A stretch of 64,000 bases of DNA from Marinilactibacillus piezotolerans (lineage in GTDB: Bacteria > Bacillota > Bacilli > Lactobacillales > Carnobacteriaceae_A), in the NCBI RefSeq assembly GCF_900169305.1, contig NZ_FWDP01000004.1, positions 186,001 through 250,000 of the forward strand, given 5' to 3'. Position 1 is the first letter of the stretch; every line of letters starts with the position of its first letter. The notes under the pieces were generated by a model. That model did no database searches, was not told where the DNA came from, and was given only the letters and a program-made list of their open reading frames with translations. A program made the position numbers and the translations under genes. Shown piece after piece: positions 1-9,966 of the stretch.

Positions 1-209
1 CGGCAGACTCCGTTGATCCAAAACGATTAAGCGTTACACACGTTGAAATCAATGACGGAACAGTGGAAGGACTGAAGCATCGTGCTTACCCGGTATTCAG
101 TGTTCAGTATCATCCAGATGCTGCTCCGGGGCCGCATGATGCAGCCGATTTGTTCGACCAATTTATTGAAGTGATGGATGCACAGAAAGCGGGGATGATT
201 CATGCCTAA
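1..209 (+). CDS. carA: Carbamoyl-phosphate synthase small subunit, C-terminal part (partial)
   Basis: The window opens inside this gene; 68 in-frame codons run to a TAA at 207-209. The translated tail contains [15 protein letters not shown], the end of the class I glutamine amidotransferase domain that carries the catalytic His of the Cys-His-Glu triad. The small subunit hydrolyses glutamine and channels ammonia to CarB. The usual third-triad position, HPE in the E. coli protein, reads HPD here. The stop overlaps the carB start by 8 bp, so the two subunits are translationally coupled. The 5' part, with the catalytic Cys, lies outside the window. Confidence 0.93.
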   Translation, partial: ADSVDPKRLSVTHVEINDGTVEGLKHRAYPVFSVQYHPDAAPGPHDAADLFDQFIEVMDAQKAGMIHA

Positions 210-3200
210 ACGACAGGATATCAAAAAAATATTAGTTATTGGATCCGGACCGATCATTATTGGACAAGCTGCAGAATTTGATTATGCAGGGGCACAAGCC
301 TGTCTGGCGCTCAGAGAAGAAGGCTATGAAGTCGTACTGGTCAACTCTAATCCAGCTACGATTATGACAGACAAAGAAATCGCCGATAAAGTTTATCTGG
401 AGCCGCTGACTTTAGAATTTGTTTCTAAAATCCTCAGAAAAGAACGGCCGGATGCAATCCTGCCAACATTGGGCGGCCAGATGGGATTGAATATGGCGAT
501 TGAACTGGATAACAGCGGCATCATAGCAGAACTGGGCATTGAACTGCTGGGTACGAAATTGTCAGCTATCAATAAAGCAGAAGACAGAGAGCTGTTCAGA
601 GCTTTGATGCGAGAATTGAATGAGCCGGTCCCGGATAGTGAAATCGTGCATACAGTGGATGAAGCTCTCGACTTCGCCGGTCAAATCGGCTATCCGCTGA
701 TCGTGCGTCCTGCCTTTACGATGGGCGGTACAGGCGGCGGTTTATGCGACAATGAAGCAGAATTGAGAGAAATTGTTGCAAACGGCATAAAACTTTCTCC
801 GGTACATCAGTGCCTAGTCGAAAGAAGTATTGCCGGTTATAAAGAAATAGAATATGAAGTGATGCGGGATCATGCTGATAATGCCATAGTAGTCTGTAAT
901 ATGGAAAATTTTGACCCAGTTGGGATTCATACAGGTGATTCGATCGTCTTTGCTCCGAGCCAGACACTGACAGATAAAGAGTATCAGCTGTTGAGAGACG
1001 CTTCCTTGAAGATTATTCGGGCGCTTGAAATTGAAGGCGGATGTAACGTTCAGCTTGCTTTAGATCCTCAAAGTTTTAATTACTACATTATTGAAGTGAA
1101 TCCAAGAGTCAGTCGTTCTTCGGCATTGGCGAGTAAAGCGACCGGATATCCGATTGCAAAACTGGCAGCTAAAATTGCGGTCGGTCTGACACTGGACGAA
1201 ATGAAAAATCCTGTTACTGAAACAACCTATGCTCAATTTGAACCAGCTTTGGATTATGTCGTTGCAAAGATCCCAAGATGGCCGTTTGATAAATTCGCAA
1301 CTGGAGACCGTACCTTAACAACGCAAATGAAAGCAACAGGTGAAGTGATGGCGATTGGAAGGACTATTGAAGAAAGTTTGTTGAAAGCTGTCCGGTCTTT
1401 GGAAGTCGGTGCTCAGCATATTGAGTTGCCTGAATGTGCAGATCTGCCTGATCACCAATTGATCGATAAAATCGTAAAAGCCGAAGATGAACGCTTATTT
1501 TATCTAATGGAGGCTATTAGAAGACAGTATCCAATTGAAGAACTGGCACAGCTGACCAAGATAGATCTGTTCTTTATGGATAAACTCCTGCACATTGCAG
1601 AAATCGAGAATACTTTAAAACAGTCAGTATTTGATGCCGATACACTGCGATATGCTAAGCAATATGGCTTTTCGGATCAGGCAATCGCTGATCGCTGGGG
1701 TTGTACAGCAGAAGAAGCCGCCCAACTCAGAAAGAAAAATCAGCTCACACCTGTTTACAAAACAGTTGATACTTGTGCTGCGGAATTCCAATCTTCTACA
1801 CCTTACTTATATAGTACTTATGAAGAGGAACAGGAAAGTATCGTTACAGAAAAGCCATCTATCTTAGTACTCGGCTCTGGTCCTATCCGAATCGGTCAAG
1901 GCGTTGAATTTGATTATGCTACTGTCCATTCAGTTAAAGCGATTCGCCAAGCAGGGTATGAAGCGATCATCATGAATAATAATCCAGAAACTGTTTCAAC
2001 AGACTTTTCAATTTCGGACAAGTTGTATTTTGAACCATTAACAGTGGAAGATGTCATGAATGTCGTTGAACTAGAGAATCCAAAAGGCGTCATCGTACAA
2101 TTCGGCGGACAGACAGCCATCAATTTAGCTGAGCCGCTGGAAAGACGTGGTGTGAACATTTTAGGAACGACGGTGGAAAATCTGGATCGTGCTGAAAATC
2201 GTGATTCATTTGAAAAATCGTTAAAAGAACTAGGGATTCCGCAGCCAGAAGGAGATACAGCCAGAGCAGAAACGGAAGCTTTAGAGATTGCTGAGCGTAT
2301 TGGATATCCTGTGCTGGTAAGACCGAGTTATGTATTAGGCGGGCGCGGAATGCAGATTGTAGATAATGCGCAAGATCTGATGACGTATGTACGAGGTGCA
2401 GTCAAGCTTTCGACAGAACATCCCATATTGATCGATCGCTACCTCATTGGGAAAGAAGTCGAAGTGGATGCAATTTGTGATGGTGAAACTGTCTTGATTC
2501 CTGGAATCATGGAACATATCGAAAGATCAGGGGTCCATTCTGGGGATTCTATGGCTGTCTATCCTCCGCAAGCCTTGTCTGACAATGTTATCGAGAAAAT
2601 TATAGATTATACACAAAAACTGAGTATCGGTTTAGACTGCATCGGATTAATGAATATCCAGTTCGTTGTGCATGATCAGACTGTTTATGTCATTGAAGTG
2701 AATCCGCGTGCTAGTCGTACAGTACCTTTCTTGAGCAAAGTAACCAATATTCCAATGGCACAAGTAGCGACAAAAATTATTCTAGGACAGTCGTTAAAAG
2801 ACCAAGGTTACCAAAACGGATTGCATAAGCCGGGAAATGGAGTCCATGTTAAAGCGCCTGTGTTCAGTTTTTCCAAGCTGCATAAAGTGGATGCTTCGTT
2901 AGGACCAGAGATGAAATCAACAGGGGAAGTAATGGGCAGTGACCATACGATGGAAAAAGCATTGTATAAAGCCTTTGAAGCAGCCGGGACACATTTGCTG
3001 GATCATGGAAAAGTATTATTTAAAATAACCGATGAAGACAAAAAAGAAGGACAATTATTAGGCAAACGGTTTGCGGAAATTGGCTACACGATTATTGCAA
3101 CAGCAAAAACCGCAGAGATATTTGAGGAAAAAGGCCTTTCGGTACAGAAGATAGAAGGCAAAGGTCAGAAAAATGTAGAAGAATCAGTGCTGGATCTGAT

Positions 3201-3384
3201 TACGAATCAGGAAGTTGATCTAGTGATCAATACAATTGGAAAAAATGCAGCGGCCATTAATGATGGTCTGTACATTCGAAAAGCTTCTATTGAAAAAGGG
3301 ATACCTTTAATGACTTCTCTGGACACTGTATCAGCTGTTTTAAGAGTGCTGGAGTCCAGATCTTTTTCTACTTTGGCATTATGA
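202..3384 (+). CDS. carB: Carbamoyl-phosphate synthase large subunit
   Basis: This 1060-residue protein has the full family length. It makes carbamoyl phosphate from bicarbonate, ammonia and two ATP for pyrimidine (and arginine) synthesis. The internal duplication is visible: [21 protein letters not shown] near residue 8 recurs as [21 protein letters not shown] near residue 553. Each half carries an ATP-grasp fold with [12 protein letters not shown] or [11 protein letters not shown] and an IIEVNPR or VIEVNPR metal-binding motif. The last 130 residues form the MGS-like allosteric domain. The start overlaps carA by 8 bp. Its place before pyrD, pyrF and pyrE marks it as the pyrimidine copy. Confidence 0.97.
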   Translation: MPKRQDIKKILVIGSGPIIIGQAAEFDYAGAQACLALREEGYEVVLVNSNPATIMTDKEIADKVYLEPLTLEFVSKILRKERPDAILPTLGGQMGLNMAIELDNSGIIAELGIELLGTKLSAINKAEDRELFRALMRELNEPVPDSEIVHTVDEALDFAGQIGYPLIVRPAFTMGGTGGGLCDNEAELREIVANGIKLSPVHQCLVERSIAGYKEIEYEVMRDHADNAIVVCNMENFDPVGIHTGDSIVFAPSQTLTDKEYQLLRDASLKIIRALEIEGGCNVQLALDPQSFNYYIIEVNPRVSRSSALASKATGYPIAKLAAKIAVGLTLDEMKNPVTETTYAQFEPALDYVVAKIPRWPFDKFATGDRTLTTQMKATGEVMAIGRTIEESLLKAVRSLEVGAQHIELPECADLPDHQLIDKIVKAEDERLFYLMEAIRRQYPIEELAQLTKIDLFFMDKLLHIAEIENTLKQSVFDADTLRYAKQYGFSDQAIADRWGCTAEEAAQLRKKNQLTPVYKTVDTCAAEFQSSTPYLYSTYEEEQESIVTEKPSILVLGSGPIRIGQGVEFDYATVHSVKAIRQAGYEAIIMNNNPETVSTDFSISDKLYFEPLTVEDVMNVVELENPKGVIVQFGGQTAINLAEPLERRGVNILGTTVENLDRAENRDSFEKSLKELGIPQPEGDTARAETEALEIAERIGYPVLVRPSYVLGGRGMQIVDNAQDLMTYVRGAVKLSTEHPILIDRYLIGKEVEVDAICDGETVLIPGIMEHIERSGVHSGDSMAVYPPQALSDNVIEKIIDYTQKLSIGLDCIGLMNIQFVVHDQTVYVIEVNPRASRTVPFLSKVTNIPMAQVATKIILGQSLKDQGYQNGLHKPGNGVHVKAPVFSFSKLHKVDASLGPEMKSTGEVMGSDHTMEKALYKAFEAAGTHLLDHGKVLFKITDEDKKEGQLLGKRFAEIGYTIIATAKTAEIFEEKGLSVQKIEGKGQKNVEESVLDLITNQEVDLVINTIGKNAAAINDGLYIRKASIEKGIPLMTSLDTVSAVLRVLESRSFSTLAL

Positions 3385-3418
3385 AATAAAAAAATGAATT
3401 AAAAATGGAGGAATGGAT

Positions 3419-4345
3419 ATGGGACAATTAACAGTAACATTACCCGGACTGAGAATGAAAAACCCGATCATGCCGGCAAGCGGTACATTCGGATTTGGAG
3501 ATATGTACCAAGACCTATATAATTATAATAAACTGGGAGCTTTAGTCCTGAAATCTACAACCGAACATCCTCGAAAAGGAAATGAAGATCCAAAATTCCA
3601 CCCTTTAAGAAGCGGCGTATTAAATGCAGTAGGATTAAAAAACCCTGGTGTCGATAAAGTGATTTCCGACAAACTGCCCAAATTGGCTCACTATGAAACA
3701 CCGATTATAGCAAGTGTCGCTGGAGCAACAGTGGAAGAATTTGTAACTGTAGCTGAAAAGCTCTCTCAAAGCCAATTGATCTCTGCCTTGGAAATCAATG
3801 TGTCTTGTCCGAATGTGAAAGAAGGCGGATTGACGTTTGGAACAAACCCTGCAGTAGTGCAAGAAATCACTGAAAAAATCAAGCAAGTTACAATACTGCC
3901 GATCTATATCAAACTGACACCGAATGTTACAGACATTGTGAAAATCGCAAAAGCTGCTGAAGCTGGTGGTGCAGATGGAATCAGCTTGATCAACACTGTG
4001 CTGAGTATGAATTTTGATGTGCAGACTCGAAAACCGGTACTGGGTAATGGAATGGGCGGCTTATCTGGAGAAGGCATTTTCCCGATTGCTGTACGCATGG
4101 TTTATCAAGTAGCACAAGCGGTTGATCTGCCAATTATCGGCATGGGCGGCGTCCGCACCACAGATGATGTGATCCAGATGTTTCTAGCGGGGGCATCTGC
4201 TGTAGCAATCGGAACAGCGACGTATAAAAATCCGCTGGTTATGAATCAAATCATCGAAGAACTACCAGTCAGATTAAATGAATTAGGGGTCAGTTCAATT
4301 GAACAGCTGATTGCTGATGTGAAAAGAGCGAAAGTACATGGATAA
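3419..4345 (+). CDS. pyrD: Dihydroorotate dehydrogenase, class 1B-type catalytic subunit
   Basis: This FMN enzyme oxidises dihydroorotate to orotate. The motif EINVSCPNVKEGG places the catalytic Cys at residue 130, and the KEGG form is typical of class 1B (PyrDB) rather than fumarate-linked class 1A. LINTVLSMNFD and GMGGVRTTDD match the FMN-phosphate region. ATG codons lie at 3413 and 3419; GGAGG at 3407-3411 sits 7 nt from the second, so 3419 is chosen (308 aa). Class 1B enzymes normally partner with the iron-sulfur/FAD subunit PyrK, but no pyrK lies between carB and pyrD. pyrD overlaps pyrF by 8 bp. Confidence 0.94.
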   Translation: MGQLTVTLPGLRMKNPIMPASGTFGFGDMYQDLYNYNKLGALVLKSTTEHPRKGNEDPKFHPLRSGVLNAVGLKNPGVDKVISDKLPKLAHYETPIIASVAGATVEEFVTVAEKLSQSQLISALEINVSCPNVKEGGLTFGTNPAVVQEITEKIKQVTILPIYIKLTPNVTDIVKIAKAAEAGGADGISLINTVLSMNFDVQTRKPVLGNGMGGLSGEGIFPIAVRMVYQVAQAVDLPIIGMGGVRTTDDVIQMFLAGASAVAIGTATYKNPLVMNQIIEELPVRLNELGVSSIEQLIADVKRAKVHG

Positions 4346-5048
4346 TAAACCGATTATTGCTTTAGATTTTTCAACAAAACAGGAAGTACGTAAGTTCCTT
4401 GAACAATTTCCTTCAGAATCCCTGAATTTGAAAATCGGGATGGAATTATTTTATCAGCAGGGACCTGAGATGCTGTATGAACTTAAAACACAAGGACATG
4501 ACTTGTTTTTGGATATCAAACTGCATGATATCCCGACCACTGTTCGCAAAGCGATGAAAGGACTTGCTTCTTTAGGAGTAGATATGGTCAATCTTCATGC
4601 AGCCGGCGGCAGAAAAATGATGGAAGCAGCGAAAGAAGGACTAACGGCAGGTACACCGGCTGGTCAGAACTCGCCGATCCTGCTGGCCGTTACTCAATTA
4701 ACGAGTACAACAGAACAGATGATTCAAGAAGAACAGCGTCTTGCCTGTTCATTAGAAGAGAGTGTCCTACACTATGCTGAATTGGCGAAAGCATCTGGTG
4801 CAGATGGTGTTGTCTGTTCAGTTCTGGAAGCAGAAAAGATCAAAAAGACGATTGCACCGACATTTTATAGAGTAACCCCTGGAATCAGATTGGCCAAGGA
4901 TGATACAAACGATCAGCATCGAGTAGCTGATCCAAAAACAGCAAGGATATCTGGTGCAAGCCATATTGTTGTTGGACGCACCATTACACAGTCAACCGTT
5001 CCTTTTAAAACGTATCAAACAGTTTTAAAAGAATGGAAGGGAGAATAA
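4338..5048 (+). CDS. pyrF: Orotidine 5'-phosphate decarboxylase
   Basis: This 236-residue TIM-barrel enzyme converts OMP to UMP, the last step of the pathway. The catalytic tetrad is visible: Asp10 in ALD, Lys32 in LKIGMELF, and the DIKLHDIPTTV motif with Asp59, Lys61 and Asp64. The phosphate-binding end has GIRL and VGRTIT. It overlaps pyrD by 8 bp and ends one base before pyrE, so all three are one transcription unit. Confidence 0.97.
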   Translation: MDNKPIIALDFSTKQEVRKFLEQFPSESLNLKIGMELFYQQGPEMLYELKTQGHDLFLDIKLHDIPTTVRKAMKGLASLGVDMVNLHAAGGRKMMEAAKEGLTAGTPAGQNSPILLAVTQLTSTTEQMIQEEQRLACSLEESVLHYAELAKASGADGVVCSVLEAEKIKKTIAPTFYRVTPGIRLAKDDTNDQHRVADPKTARISGASHIVVGRTITQSTVPFKTYQTVLKEWKGE

Positions 5049-5049
5049 T

Positions 5050-5676
5050 ATGAATCATTCATTTGAAGTAGCAAAAGCTTTACTATCTATCGGTGCTGTT
5101 TCTATACAGCCCAATGACCCCTTTACATGGACAAGCGGTATGAAAAGCCCGATCTACTGCGATAATCGTATTACAATGAGCTATCCTGAAGTCAGAAGAA
5201 GCATTATTCAAGGGTTTGCAGCTCTGATCAAAGAGCGATTTCCTGAAGCAGAAGTGATTGCTGGCACAGCCACTGCAGGCATACCGCATGCTGCCTGGCT
5301 TGCTCAGGAGCTGGATCTGCCGATGGTCTACATTCGCAGTGCAGCAAAAGAACATGGAAAAGGCAAGCAGATTGAGGGTGTATTTGAGCCGGGAGCTAAG
5401 ATGGTTGTGATCGAAGATCTGATATCAACAGGCAGCAGTGTGATCAATGCGGTCCAGGAAGCACGCAGTGAAGGGGCTGAAGTTCTCGGAGCAGCAGCTA
5501 TTTTTACGTATGAACTGCCAATCAGCTTCCAGGCTTTCCAGGATCTTGGAATTGAGTTCTATACCATTACGAATTATACAACACTGATTGACTGTGCGCT
5601 GGAGTCAAAACAGATTGAACAAAAAGATATGAAGCGTTTGGAAGAATGGAAAAAGGATCCGAAAAGTTGGCATTGA
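5050..5676 (+). CDS. pyrE: Orotate phosphoribosyltransferase
   Basis: The 208-residue protein transfers ribose phosphate from PRPP to orotate, giving OMP for PyrF. The PRPP-binding signature VVIEDLISTGSS lies at residues 119-130, and the flexible-loop lysines appear in RSAAKEHGKGKQIEG. It starts 1 nt after the pyrF stop, behind a GGGAG ribosome site. It is the last pyr gene here; a candidate rpsO -35 box overlaps its stop codon. Confidence 0.96.
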   Translation: MNHSFEVAKALLSIGAVSIQPNDPFTWTSGMKSPIYCDNRITMSYPEVRRSIIQGFAALIKERFPEAEVIAGTATAGIPHAAWLAQELDLPMVYIRSAAKEHGKGKQIEGVFEPGAKMVVIEDLISTGSSVINAVQEARSEGAEVLGAAAIFTYELPISFQAFQDLGIEFYTITNYTTLIDCALESKQIEQKDMKRLEEWKKDPKSWH

Positions 5677-5698
5677 CACTTGCTTTTTGTACTAAAAT
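5673..5698 (+). promoter_or_regulatory. Candidate promoter of rpsO
   Basis: A perfect TTGACA (5673-5678) overlaps the pyrE stop codon and is followed by TAAAAT at 5693-5698. The spacer of 14 nt is short, so the exact -10 is uncertain. Confidence 0.4.
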
Positions 5699-5699
5699 G

Positions 5700-5838
5700 C
5701 TGTAACCTTAATCAAGTGCTATTGGGCCGGAAAGTGTTTAAAGCTGAATGGTTTAATAGAACAAAGTCCGTTACTTGGATAGGCGTTTCACCAGCGTTAT
5801 CTCAGTAGCCGGAGTCAAAAAAAGAGAAAGAGGTGTAG
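5700..5838 (+). promoter_or_regulatory. Structured rpsO leader
   Basis: About 140 nt separate pyrE from rpsO. The region holds a hairpin at 5778-5801 (GATA and GCG pairing with CGT and TATC) just upstream of the ribosome site. In several bacteria S15 binds a structured leader of its own mRNA and represses translation; whether this leader does so is an inference. Confidence 0.35.
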
Positions 5839-5842
5839 TGAA

Positions 5843-6112
5843 ATGGCAGTATCAAAAGAACAAAAAACACAAATCATGACTGATTATGCTCGTCACGAAG
5901 GAGATACTGGTTCTCCAGAAGTACAAATCGCAGTTTTAACAGCTGAGATCAATGAATTAAACGAGCACGCAAGAGTACACAAAAAAGATTTCCACTCTAT
6001 GCGCGGGTTGATGAAAAAAATCGGACACCGTCGTAACTTGTTAGCATATCTTCGTAATAAAGATATTACTCGTTACCGCGAATTGATCCAACGTCTAGGT
6101 TTACGTCGTTAA
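5843..6112 (+). CDS. rpsO: 30S ribosomal protein S15
   Basis: This 89-residue protein is exactly the usual S15 length. It binds the central domain of 16S rRNA and helps form the platform and a bridge to the 50S subunit. Diagnostic stretches are [23 protein letters not shown] and [12 protein letters not shown]. An AGAGGTG ribosome site lies before the ATG. The rpsO-pnp order is widely conserved. A strong terminator separates it from pnp, so the two can be expressed independently. Confidence 0.98.
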   Translation: MAVSKEQKTQIMTDYARHEGDTGSPEVQIAVLTAEINELNEHARVHKKDFHSMRGLMKKIGHRRNLLAYLRNKDITRYRELIQRLGLRR

Positions 6113-6232
6113 TAAAAAGCTATATAGACCGCTTAGTTATGCAAGATAAATGGATCGCGGCCAGCTTTTTAGCAGCCTGATCAAATCTTAATAACAAATC
6201 TGGATTTATATGCTGGATTTTATGTATAATAA

Positions 6233-6266
6233 AAAGCGGGATTCTCTGGAATCTCGCTTTCTTTAT
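6233..6266 (+). terminator. Rho-independent terminator after rpsO
   Basis: A 12-bp stem (AAAGCGGGATTC with GAATCTCGCTTT, one G-U pair) and a 4-nt TCTG loop are followed by a T-rich tail. TATAAT at 6225-6230 sits immediately before the stem but has no convincing -35. Confidence 0.85.
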
Positions 6267-6282
6267 CGTTAAAATGAAACTG

Positions 6283-6369
6283 CAGGAAGTTTCAGTTCTC
6301 TACTATGCAAATGTGAGGGTTTAATCAGTGATTAAATAATGACATTTGTTTAGTAGAATGGGCTTCCTG
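6283..6369 (+). promoter_or_regulatory. Nested hairpin in the pnp leader
   Basis: Three nested inverted repeats fold this leader. The outermost is CAGGAAG (6283-6289) with CTTCCTG (6363-6369). The middle is the 15-nt arm 6300-6314 with 6342-6356 (two mismatches). The innermost is TTTAATCA with TGATTAAA at 6320-6336. In E. coli the pnp leader forms a long duplex cut by RNase III and degraded by PNPase itself; this structure would suit the same kind of autoregulation (inference). Confidence 0.6.
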
Positions 6370-6395
6370 ACAACTTATGCTCAAAGGAGATTATA

Positions 6396-8525
6396 ATGTC
6401 AGATAAAAAAGTATTTACGTCGACGATCGGCGGCAGAACACTGACCGTTGAAGTTGGTCAACTAGCAAAACAGGCGAACGGAGCTGCATTGATCAGATAT
6501 GAAGACACTGTTGTATTAACGGCAGCTGTTGCAAGCAGTCAAGCCAGCGACCGTGATTTCTTCCCGTTAATGGTTAGTTATGAAGAAAAAATGTATTCAG
6601 TAGGAAAAATTCCTGGAGGATTCATCAAGCGTGAAGGACGTCCTTCAGAAAATGCAACCTTGACAGCTCGTCTGATCGATAGACCTTTACGTCCTATGTT
6701 TGCTGAAGGTTTCCGTAATGAAGTTCAAATTACAAACACAGTTATGTCAGTAAACCCTGACAACTCTCCAGAAATGTCAGCAATGTTCGGTTCATCATTA
6801 GCGTTGTCTATCTCAGATATTCCATTCAACGGCCCGATTGCAGGGGTTAATGTTGGGAGAGTTAACGGAGAATTATTGATTAACCCTACAGAAGCACAAA
6901 CTGCTGAGTCAGATATCCACTTAACGGTTGCGGGAACAAAAGAAGCCATCAACATGGTGGAAAGCGGCGCAGAACAAGTATCTGAAGAAGATATGCTGGA
7001 AGCACTCTTATTCGGACACGAAGCCATCAAAGAATTAGTCGCTTTCCAAGAAGAAATTGTTGAAGCGGTCGGACAAGAAAAAATGGAAGTCATTTTATCT
7101 GTTCCTAACGAAGAACTTAAAGCTGAGATCGTTGCTGCATACAATGATGAAATGAAAGCTGCGATCCAAACGTTTGATAAACAAGAACGTGCAGAGAAAA
7201 CAGAAGCTGTTAAACAAGACATTATCAGCACGTATGAAGAGAAATATGCAGATCACGAAGATGCTGCAAGCATTTTAAAAGATGTAAAAGCCATTGCCTC
7301 TGGGATGGAAAAAGATGAAGTACGTCGTCTGATCACTAAAGAAAATGTTCGTCCAGACGGTCGTAAAGTGGATGAGATTCGTTCATTAGAGTCAGAAGTT
7401 TCTATTTTACCGCGTGTTCACGGCTCGGGGCTATTCACCCGCGGCCAGACGCAGGCACTTTCTGTCGCAACTCTGGCACCATTGAACGAACATCAGATTA
7501 TTGACGGGTTAAGCAGTGAAGACAGAAAACGATTCATTCACCACTATAATTTCCCGCAATTTTCAGTAGGAAGTACTGGACCTGTCAGAGGACCGGGACG
7601 TCGTGAAATCGGACACGGAGCTTTAGGAGAAAGAGCATTGGCTCAAGTTATTCCAAGCGAAGAAGAATTCCCTTATACAATTCGTCTAGTAGCAGAAGTA
7701 CTTGAATCTAATGGATCATCTTCACAGGCAAGTATCTGTGCGGGTACCTTAGCTTTAATGGATGCCGGAGTTCCGATCAAAGCTCCTGTTGGCGGTATTG
7801 CTATGGGACTGGTTATGGAAGGCGACGATTATACCGTATTGACGGATATCCAGGGTCTTGAAGATCACTTAGGCGATATGGACTTTAAAGTTGCAGGAAC
7901 TCGAGAAGGAATTACTGCATTGCAGATGGATATCAAAATTGAGGGAATCACTAAAGAAATTTTAGTTGAAGCTTTAACGTCAGCTAAAAAAGCTCGTCTT
8001 GAGATCCTGGACAATTTAGAAGCAACGATTGAACAGCCGCGTACAGAGTTAAGCCAATACGCTCCGAAGATTGAATCAATCAAGATCAAACCTGAACAAA
8101 TCAAAGTTGTGATTGGTAAAGGTGGAGACACCATCAACGGTATTATTGACGAAACTGGCGTTAAAATTGATATCGATGAAGAAGGTAATGTGGCAATCTA
8201 CGGTGTTGATGCATCAGCTATCAAACGTGCGGTAGAAATTATCGAAGAGTTGACGGAAGAAGTTGTCGTTGGGAAAGTTTACAATGGAACAGTCAAACGT
8301 GTTGAAAAATTCGGTGCCTTTGTAGAAATTATTAAAGGGAAAGACGGACTGGTTCACGTTTCTGAATTATCCGACAAGTACGTTAAAAATGTTGAAGATA
8401 TTGTTTCTATAGGGGACAAGTTAGAAGTTAAAGTAACAGAAATCGACAAAATGGGTCGTGTAAATCTTTCTAGAAAAGCTGTACTAGAAGCAGACGCTTC
8501 AGACTCTGAGAGCGAATCTAAGTAA
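6396..8525 (+). CDS. pnp: Polyribonucleotide nucleotidyltransferase (PNPase)
   Basis: This 709-residue enzyme degrades RNA 3' to 5' using phosphate, and can add tails in reverse. Two RNase PH-like domains flank a helical linker; the second contains [21 protein letters not shown] and the catalytic-region [20 protein letters not shown] domain ([12 protein letters not shown] near residue 570) and an S1 domain ([18 protein letters not shown] near 627) follow. The C-terminus is acidic and serine-rich. AAAGGAG lies 5 nt before the ATG. It is followed by a strong terminator. Confidence 0.98.
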   Translation: MSDKKVFTSTIGGRTLTVEVGQLAKQANGAALIRYEDTVVLTAAVASSQASDRDFFPLMVSYEEKMYSVGKIPGGFIKREGRPSENATLTARLIDRPLRPMFAEGFRNEVQITNTVMSVNPDNSPEMSAMFGSSLALSISDIPFNGPIAGVNVGRVNGELLINPTEAQTAESDIHLTVAGTKEAINMVESGAEQVSEEDMLEALLFGHEAIKELVAFQEEIVEAVGQEKMEVILSVPNEELKAEIVAAYNDEMKAAIQTFDKQERAEKTEAVKQDIISTYEEKYADHEDAASILKDVKAIASGMEKDEVRRLITKENVRPDGRKVDEIRSLESEVSILPRVHGSGLFTRGQTQALSVATLAPLNEHQIIDGLSSEDRKRFIHHYNFPQFSVGSTGPVRGPGRREIGHGALGERALAQVIPSEEEFPYTIRLVAEVLESNGSSSQASICAGTLALMDAGVPIKAPVGGIAMGLVMEGDDYTVLTDIQGLEDHLGDMDFKVAGTREGITALQMDIKIEGITKEILVEALTSAKKARLEILDNLEATIEQPRTELSQYAPKIESIKIKPEQIKVVIGKGGDTINGIIDETGVKIDIDEEGNVAIYGVDASAIKRAVEIIEELTEEVVVGKVYNGTVKRVEKFGAFVEIIKGKDGLVHVSELSDKYVKNVEDIVSIGDKLEVKVTEIDKMGRVNLSRKAVLEADASDSESESK

Positions 8526-8544
8526 TTTTTATTTAGTCAAATAT

Positions 8545-8561
8545 CGGCTGGGACAAAAACA
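8545..8561 (+). repeat. GGCTGGGACAAAAA motif, possible dispersed intergenic repeat
   Basis: The sequence CGGCTGGGACAAAAACAG between pnp and its terminator resembles a short element recalled from intergenic regions of lactic acid bacteria, where TGGGACAAAA is often followed by an inverted copy. No second copy was seen in this window and no inverted partner lies beside it, so the call is tentative. Confidence 0.3.
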
Positions 8562-8583
8562 GCAACCTGGCTAATGAAAAAAT

Positions 8584-8628
8584 AACCGAGCGGAACTGTA
8601 CATGAGTACAATACTGCTCGGTTTTTTC
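8584..8628. terminator. Bidirectional terminator between pnp and birA
   Basis: ACCGAGC (8585-8591) pairs with GCTCGGT (8616-8622), with an inner TGTAC/GTACA stem. A T-run follows on the plus strand and an A-run precedes it, so it can end both pnp and the convergent birA transcript. Confidence 0.85.
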
Positions 8629-8745
8629 TATCTTATCCTTTTATTTTATTATTTATTTTAGTCTCATTATTCAAAGTTTTGATTTAATAGGGATTTACTT
8701 TTCAGTTCGGGTTGTCTCCTGCTTTTTTTGCTTAAAATAAATTAC

Positions 8746-9735
8746 TTATAGATACCCATGTTCACCACGGATAGAATAATGGGTAGAGGTCAGTACTTCA
8801 GTCTCGGAATTATCCAGGTACTTCACTACTAAACCACCCGTTTCATTAATGGTTTGAATTAATGCTTTTCGATGATTCTGGTCAGCAGAGTGTGTGTCAA
8901 TGATCCAGAAAGTATGACCAATCAGAGCAGAATGGCTGCGGCAACTATCTAAAAAATGGTTCGACTGGTGTGTTGTCAGCCACTCCGTATACAGCTGTTC
9001 GAATTTCTCGGCAAATCGTGCAATGATTAAATTTGGATCCACCGTACCCCTCACAACTTTCAGCGAACCGGCTTTCAATTTCAGTTCTTCTGAAAAATCT
9101 GTTTCTTCCAGATTAGTATTTATCCCAATTCCTATGATGATCCCTTCCAGGAAACTGCCGGAATATTCTGCTTCTGTCAATATGCCGGCTACCTTTTTGT
9201 TCTGAACAATGATATCATTCGGCCACTTGATTTTCGCCTCACAGTAAATTTCTAATGCAGAAACTAGCGCAGCAGCAGCTAATTGAGTCAGAAGGGAATA
9301 ATCCAACAGTTGATCAGCCGGCTTCAAAAGCAAGCTCATGGAAACCGTTTTTCCAGCAGGAGAAGACCAGTTTCTTCCGAGTCGTCCCTTGCCGGAGTAT
9401 TGCTGATGGGCTAAGACAAGAGTTCCTTCTTTCAAGTCTTTGACTTGATGTTTGATCCAATCATTTGTAGAGGGAATGGATTGATGCAGAAGAGTCGCTC
9501 TGCCGACAAAGCTTGTTGTTAACCTGCTATTAATGGCTGACCTGGACAATATTGGATTGATCAGCCGCACAAATTGACTTTGAACAATCACCGGCATATT
9601 GTCTGATACAATTTCTTTGATTACTTGCTCAACCGTTTGACAGTCAATACTAAACTGATTAGCTAGTTCTGAATATGAAACGGAAGCAGGAAAGCAATGA
9701 TTGAGATAGTCTAATATCGTTTCTTTTAATGACAC
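8746..9735 (-). CDS. birA: Bifunctional biotin-protein ligase and biotin repressor
   Basis: The protein attaches biotin to carboxyl-carrier lysines through biotinyl-AMP. The N-terminal ~65 residues form a winged-helix DNA-binding domain, making it a class II BirA that can also repress biotin genes. The ligase domain has STNDW, QQYSGKGRLGRNWSS (biotinyl-AMP loop), KWPNDIIV and GIGINTN. A TTG at 9759 is possible, but AGAAGGGA lies inside that extension about 11 nt before a GTG at 9735. The GTG gives 329 aa, close to the ~325 aa of related proteins, and is preferred. It is transcribed away from rnjB. No biotin synthesis genes are nearby. Confidence 0.93.
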   Translation of the reverse strand: MSLKETILDYLNHCFPASVSYSELANQFSIDCQTVEQVIKEIVSDNMPVIVQSQFVRLINPILSRSAINSRLTTSFVGRATLLHQSIPSTNDWIKHQVKDLKEGTLVLAHQQYSGKGRLGRNWSSPAGKTVSMSLLLKPADQLLDYSLLTQLAAAALVSALEIYCEAKIKWPNDIIVQNKKVAGILTEAEYSGSFLEGIIIGIGINTNLEETDFSEELKLKAGSLKVVRGTVDPNLIIARFAEKFEQLYTEWLTTHQSNHFLDSCRSHSALIGHTFWIIDTHSADQNHRKALIQTINETGGLVVKYLDNSETEVLTSTHYSIRGEHGYL

Positions 9736-9786
9736 AAAAATACAAATCCCTTCTAACAACGAGCTATGCCCTGTAATTCACTTGCT

Positions 9787-9815
9787 AGTATACATAGATT
9801 ATAATGAAATGTCGA
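9787..9815 (-). promoter_or_regulatory. birA promoter
   Basis: On the minus strand, TCGACA and TATACT are separated by 17 nt, about 50 nt before the GTG start. Confidence 0.6.
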
Positions 9816-9858
9816 TAAATGAACAGATGGAACATTAGTAGGAAATAACAGATATCTA

Positions 9859-9867
9859 TGCTATACT
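9859..9867 (+). promoter_or_regulatory. Extended -10 promoter of rnjB
   Basis: TGCTATACT is an extended -10 element; no good -35 is seen 17 nt upstream. It would give a leader of about 95 nt. Confidence 0.5.
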
Positions 9868-9966
9868 TAAAGCAGTGTAGAATGAACGGACGTAAGATCA
9901 ATAGGTGGAATATCCTATAATAACTAAGTTGAACTATACGGAAATCAACTTTTAGAGGTGAAAAAA

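Noticed and set aside
6223-6266. Small RNA starting at TATAAT 6225-6230 and ending at the rpsO terminator
   Set aside because: No -35 element was found, and the terminator is only a few bases after the -10, leaving almost no transcript.
6725-7231. 168-codon minus-strand frame inside pnp
   Set aside because: It lies entirely opposite pnp, has Ser-rich low-complexity composition from reverse codons and no ribosome site.
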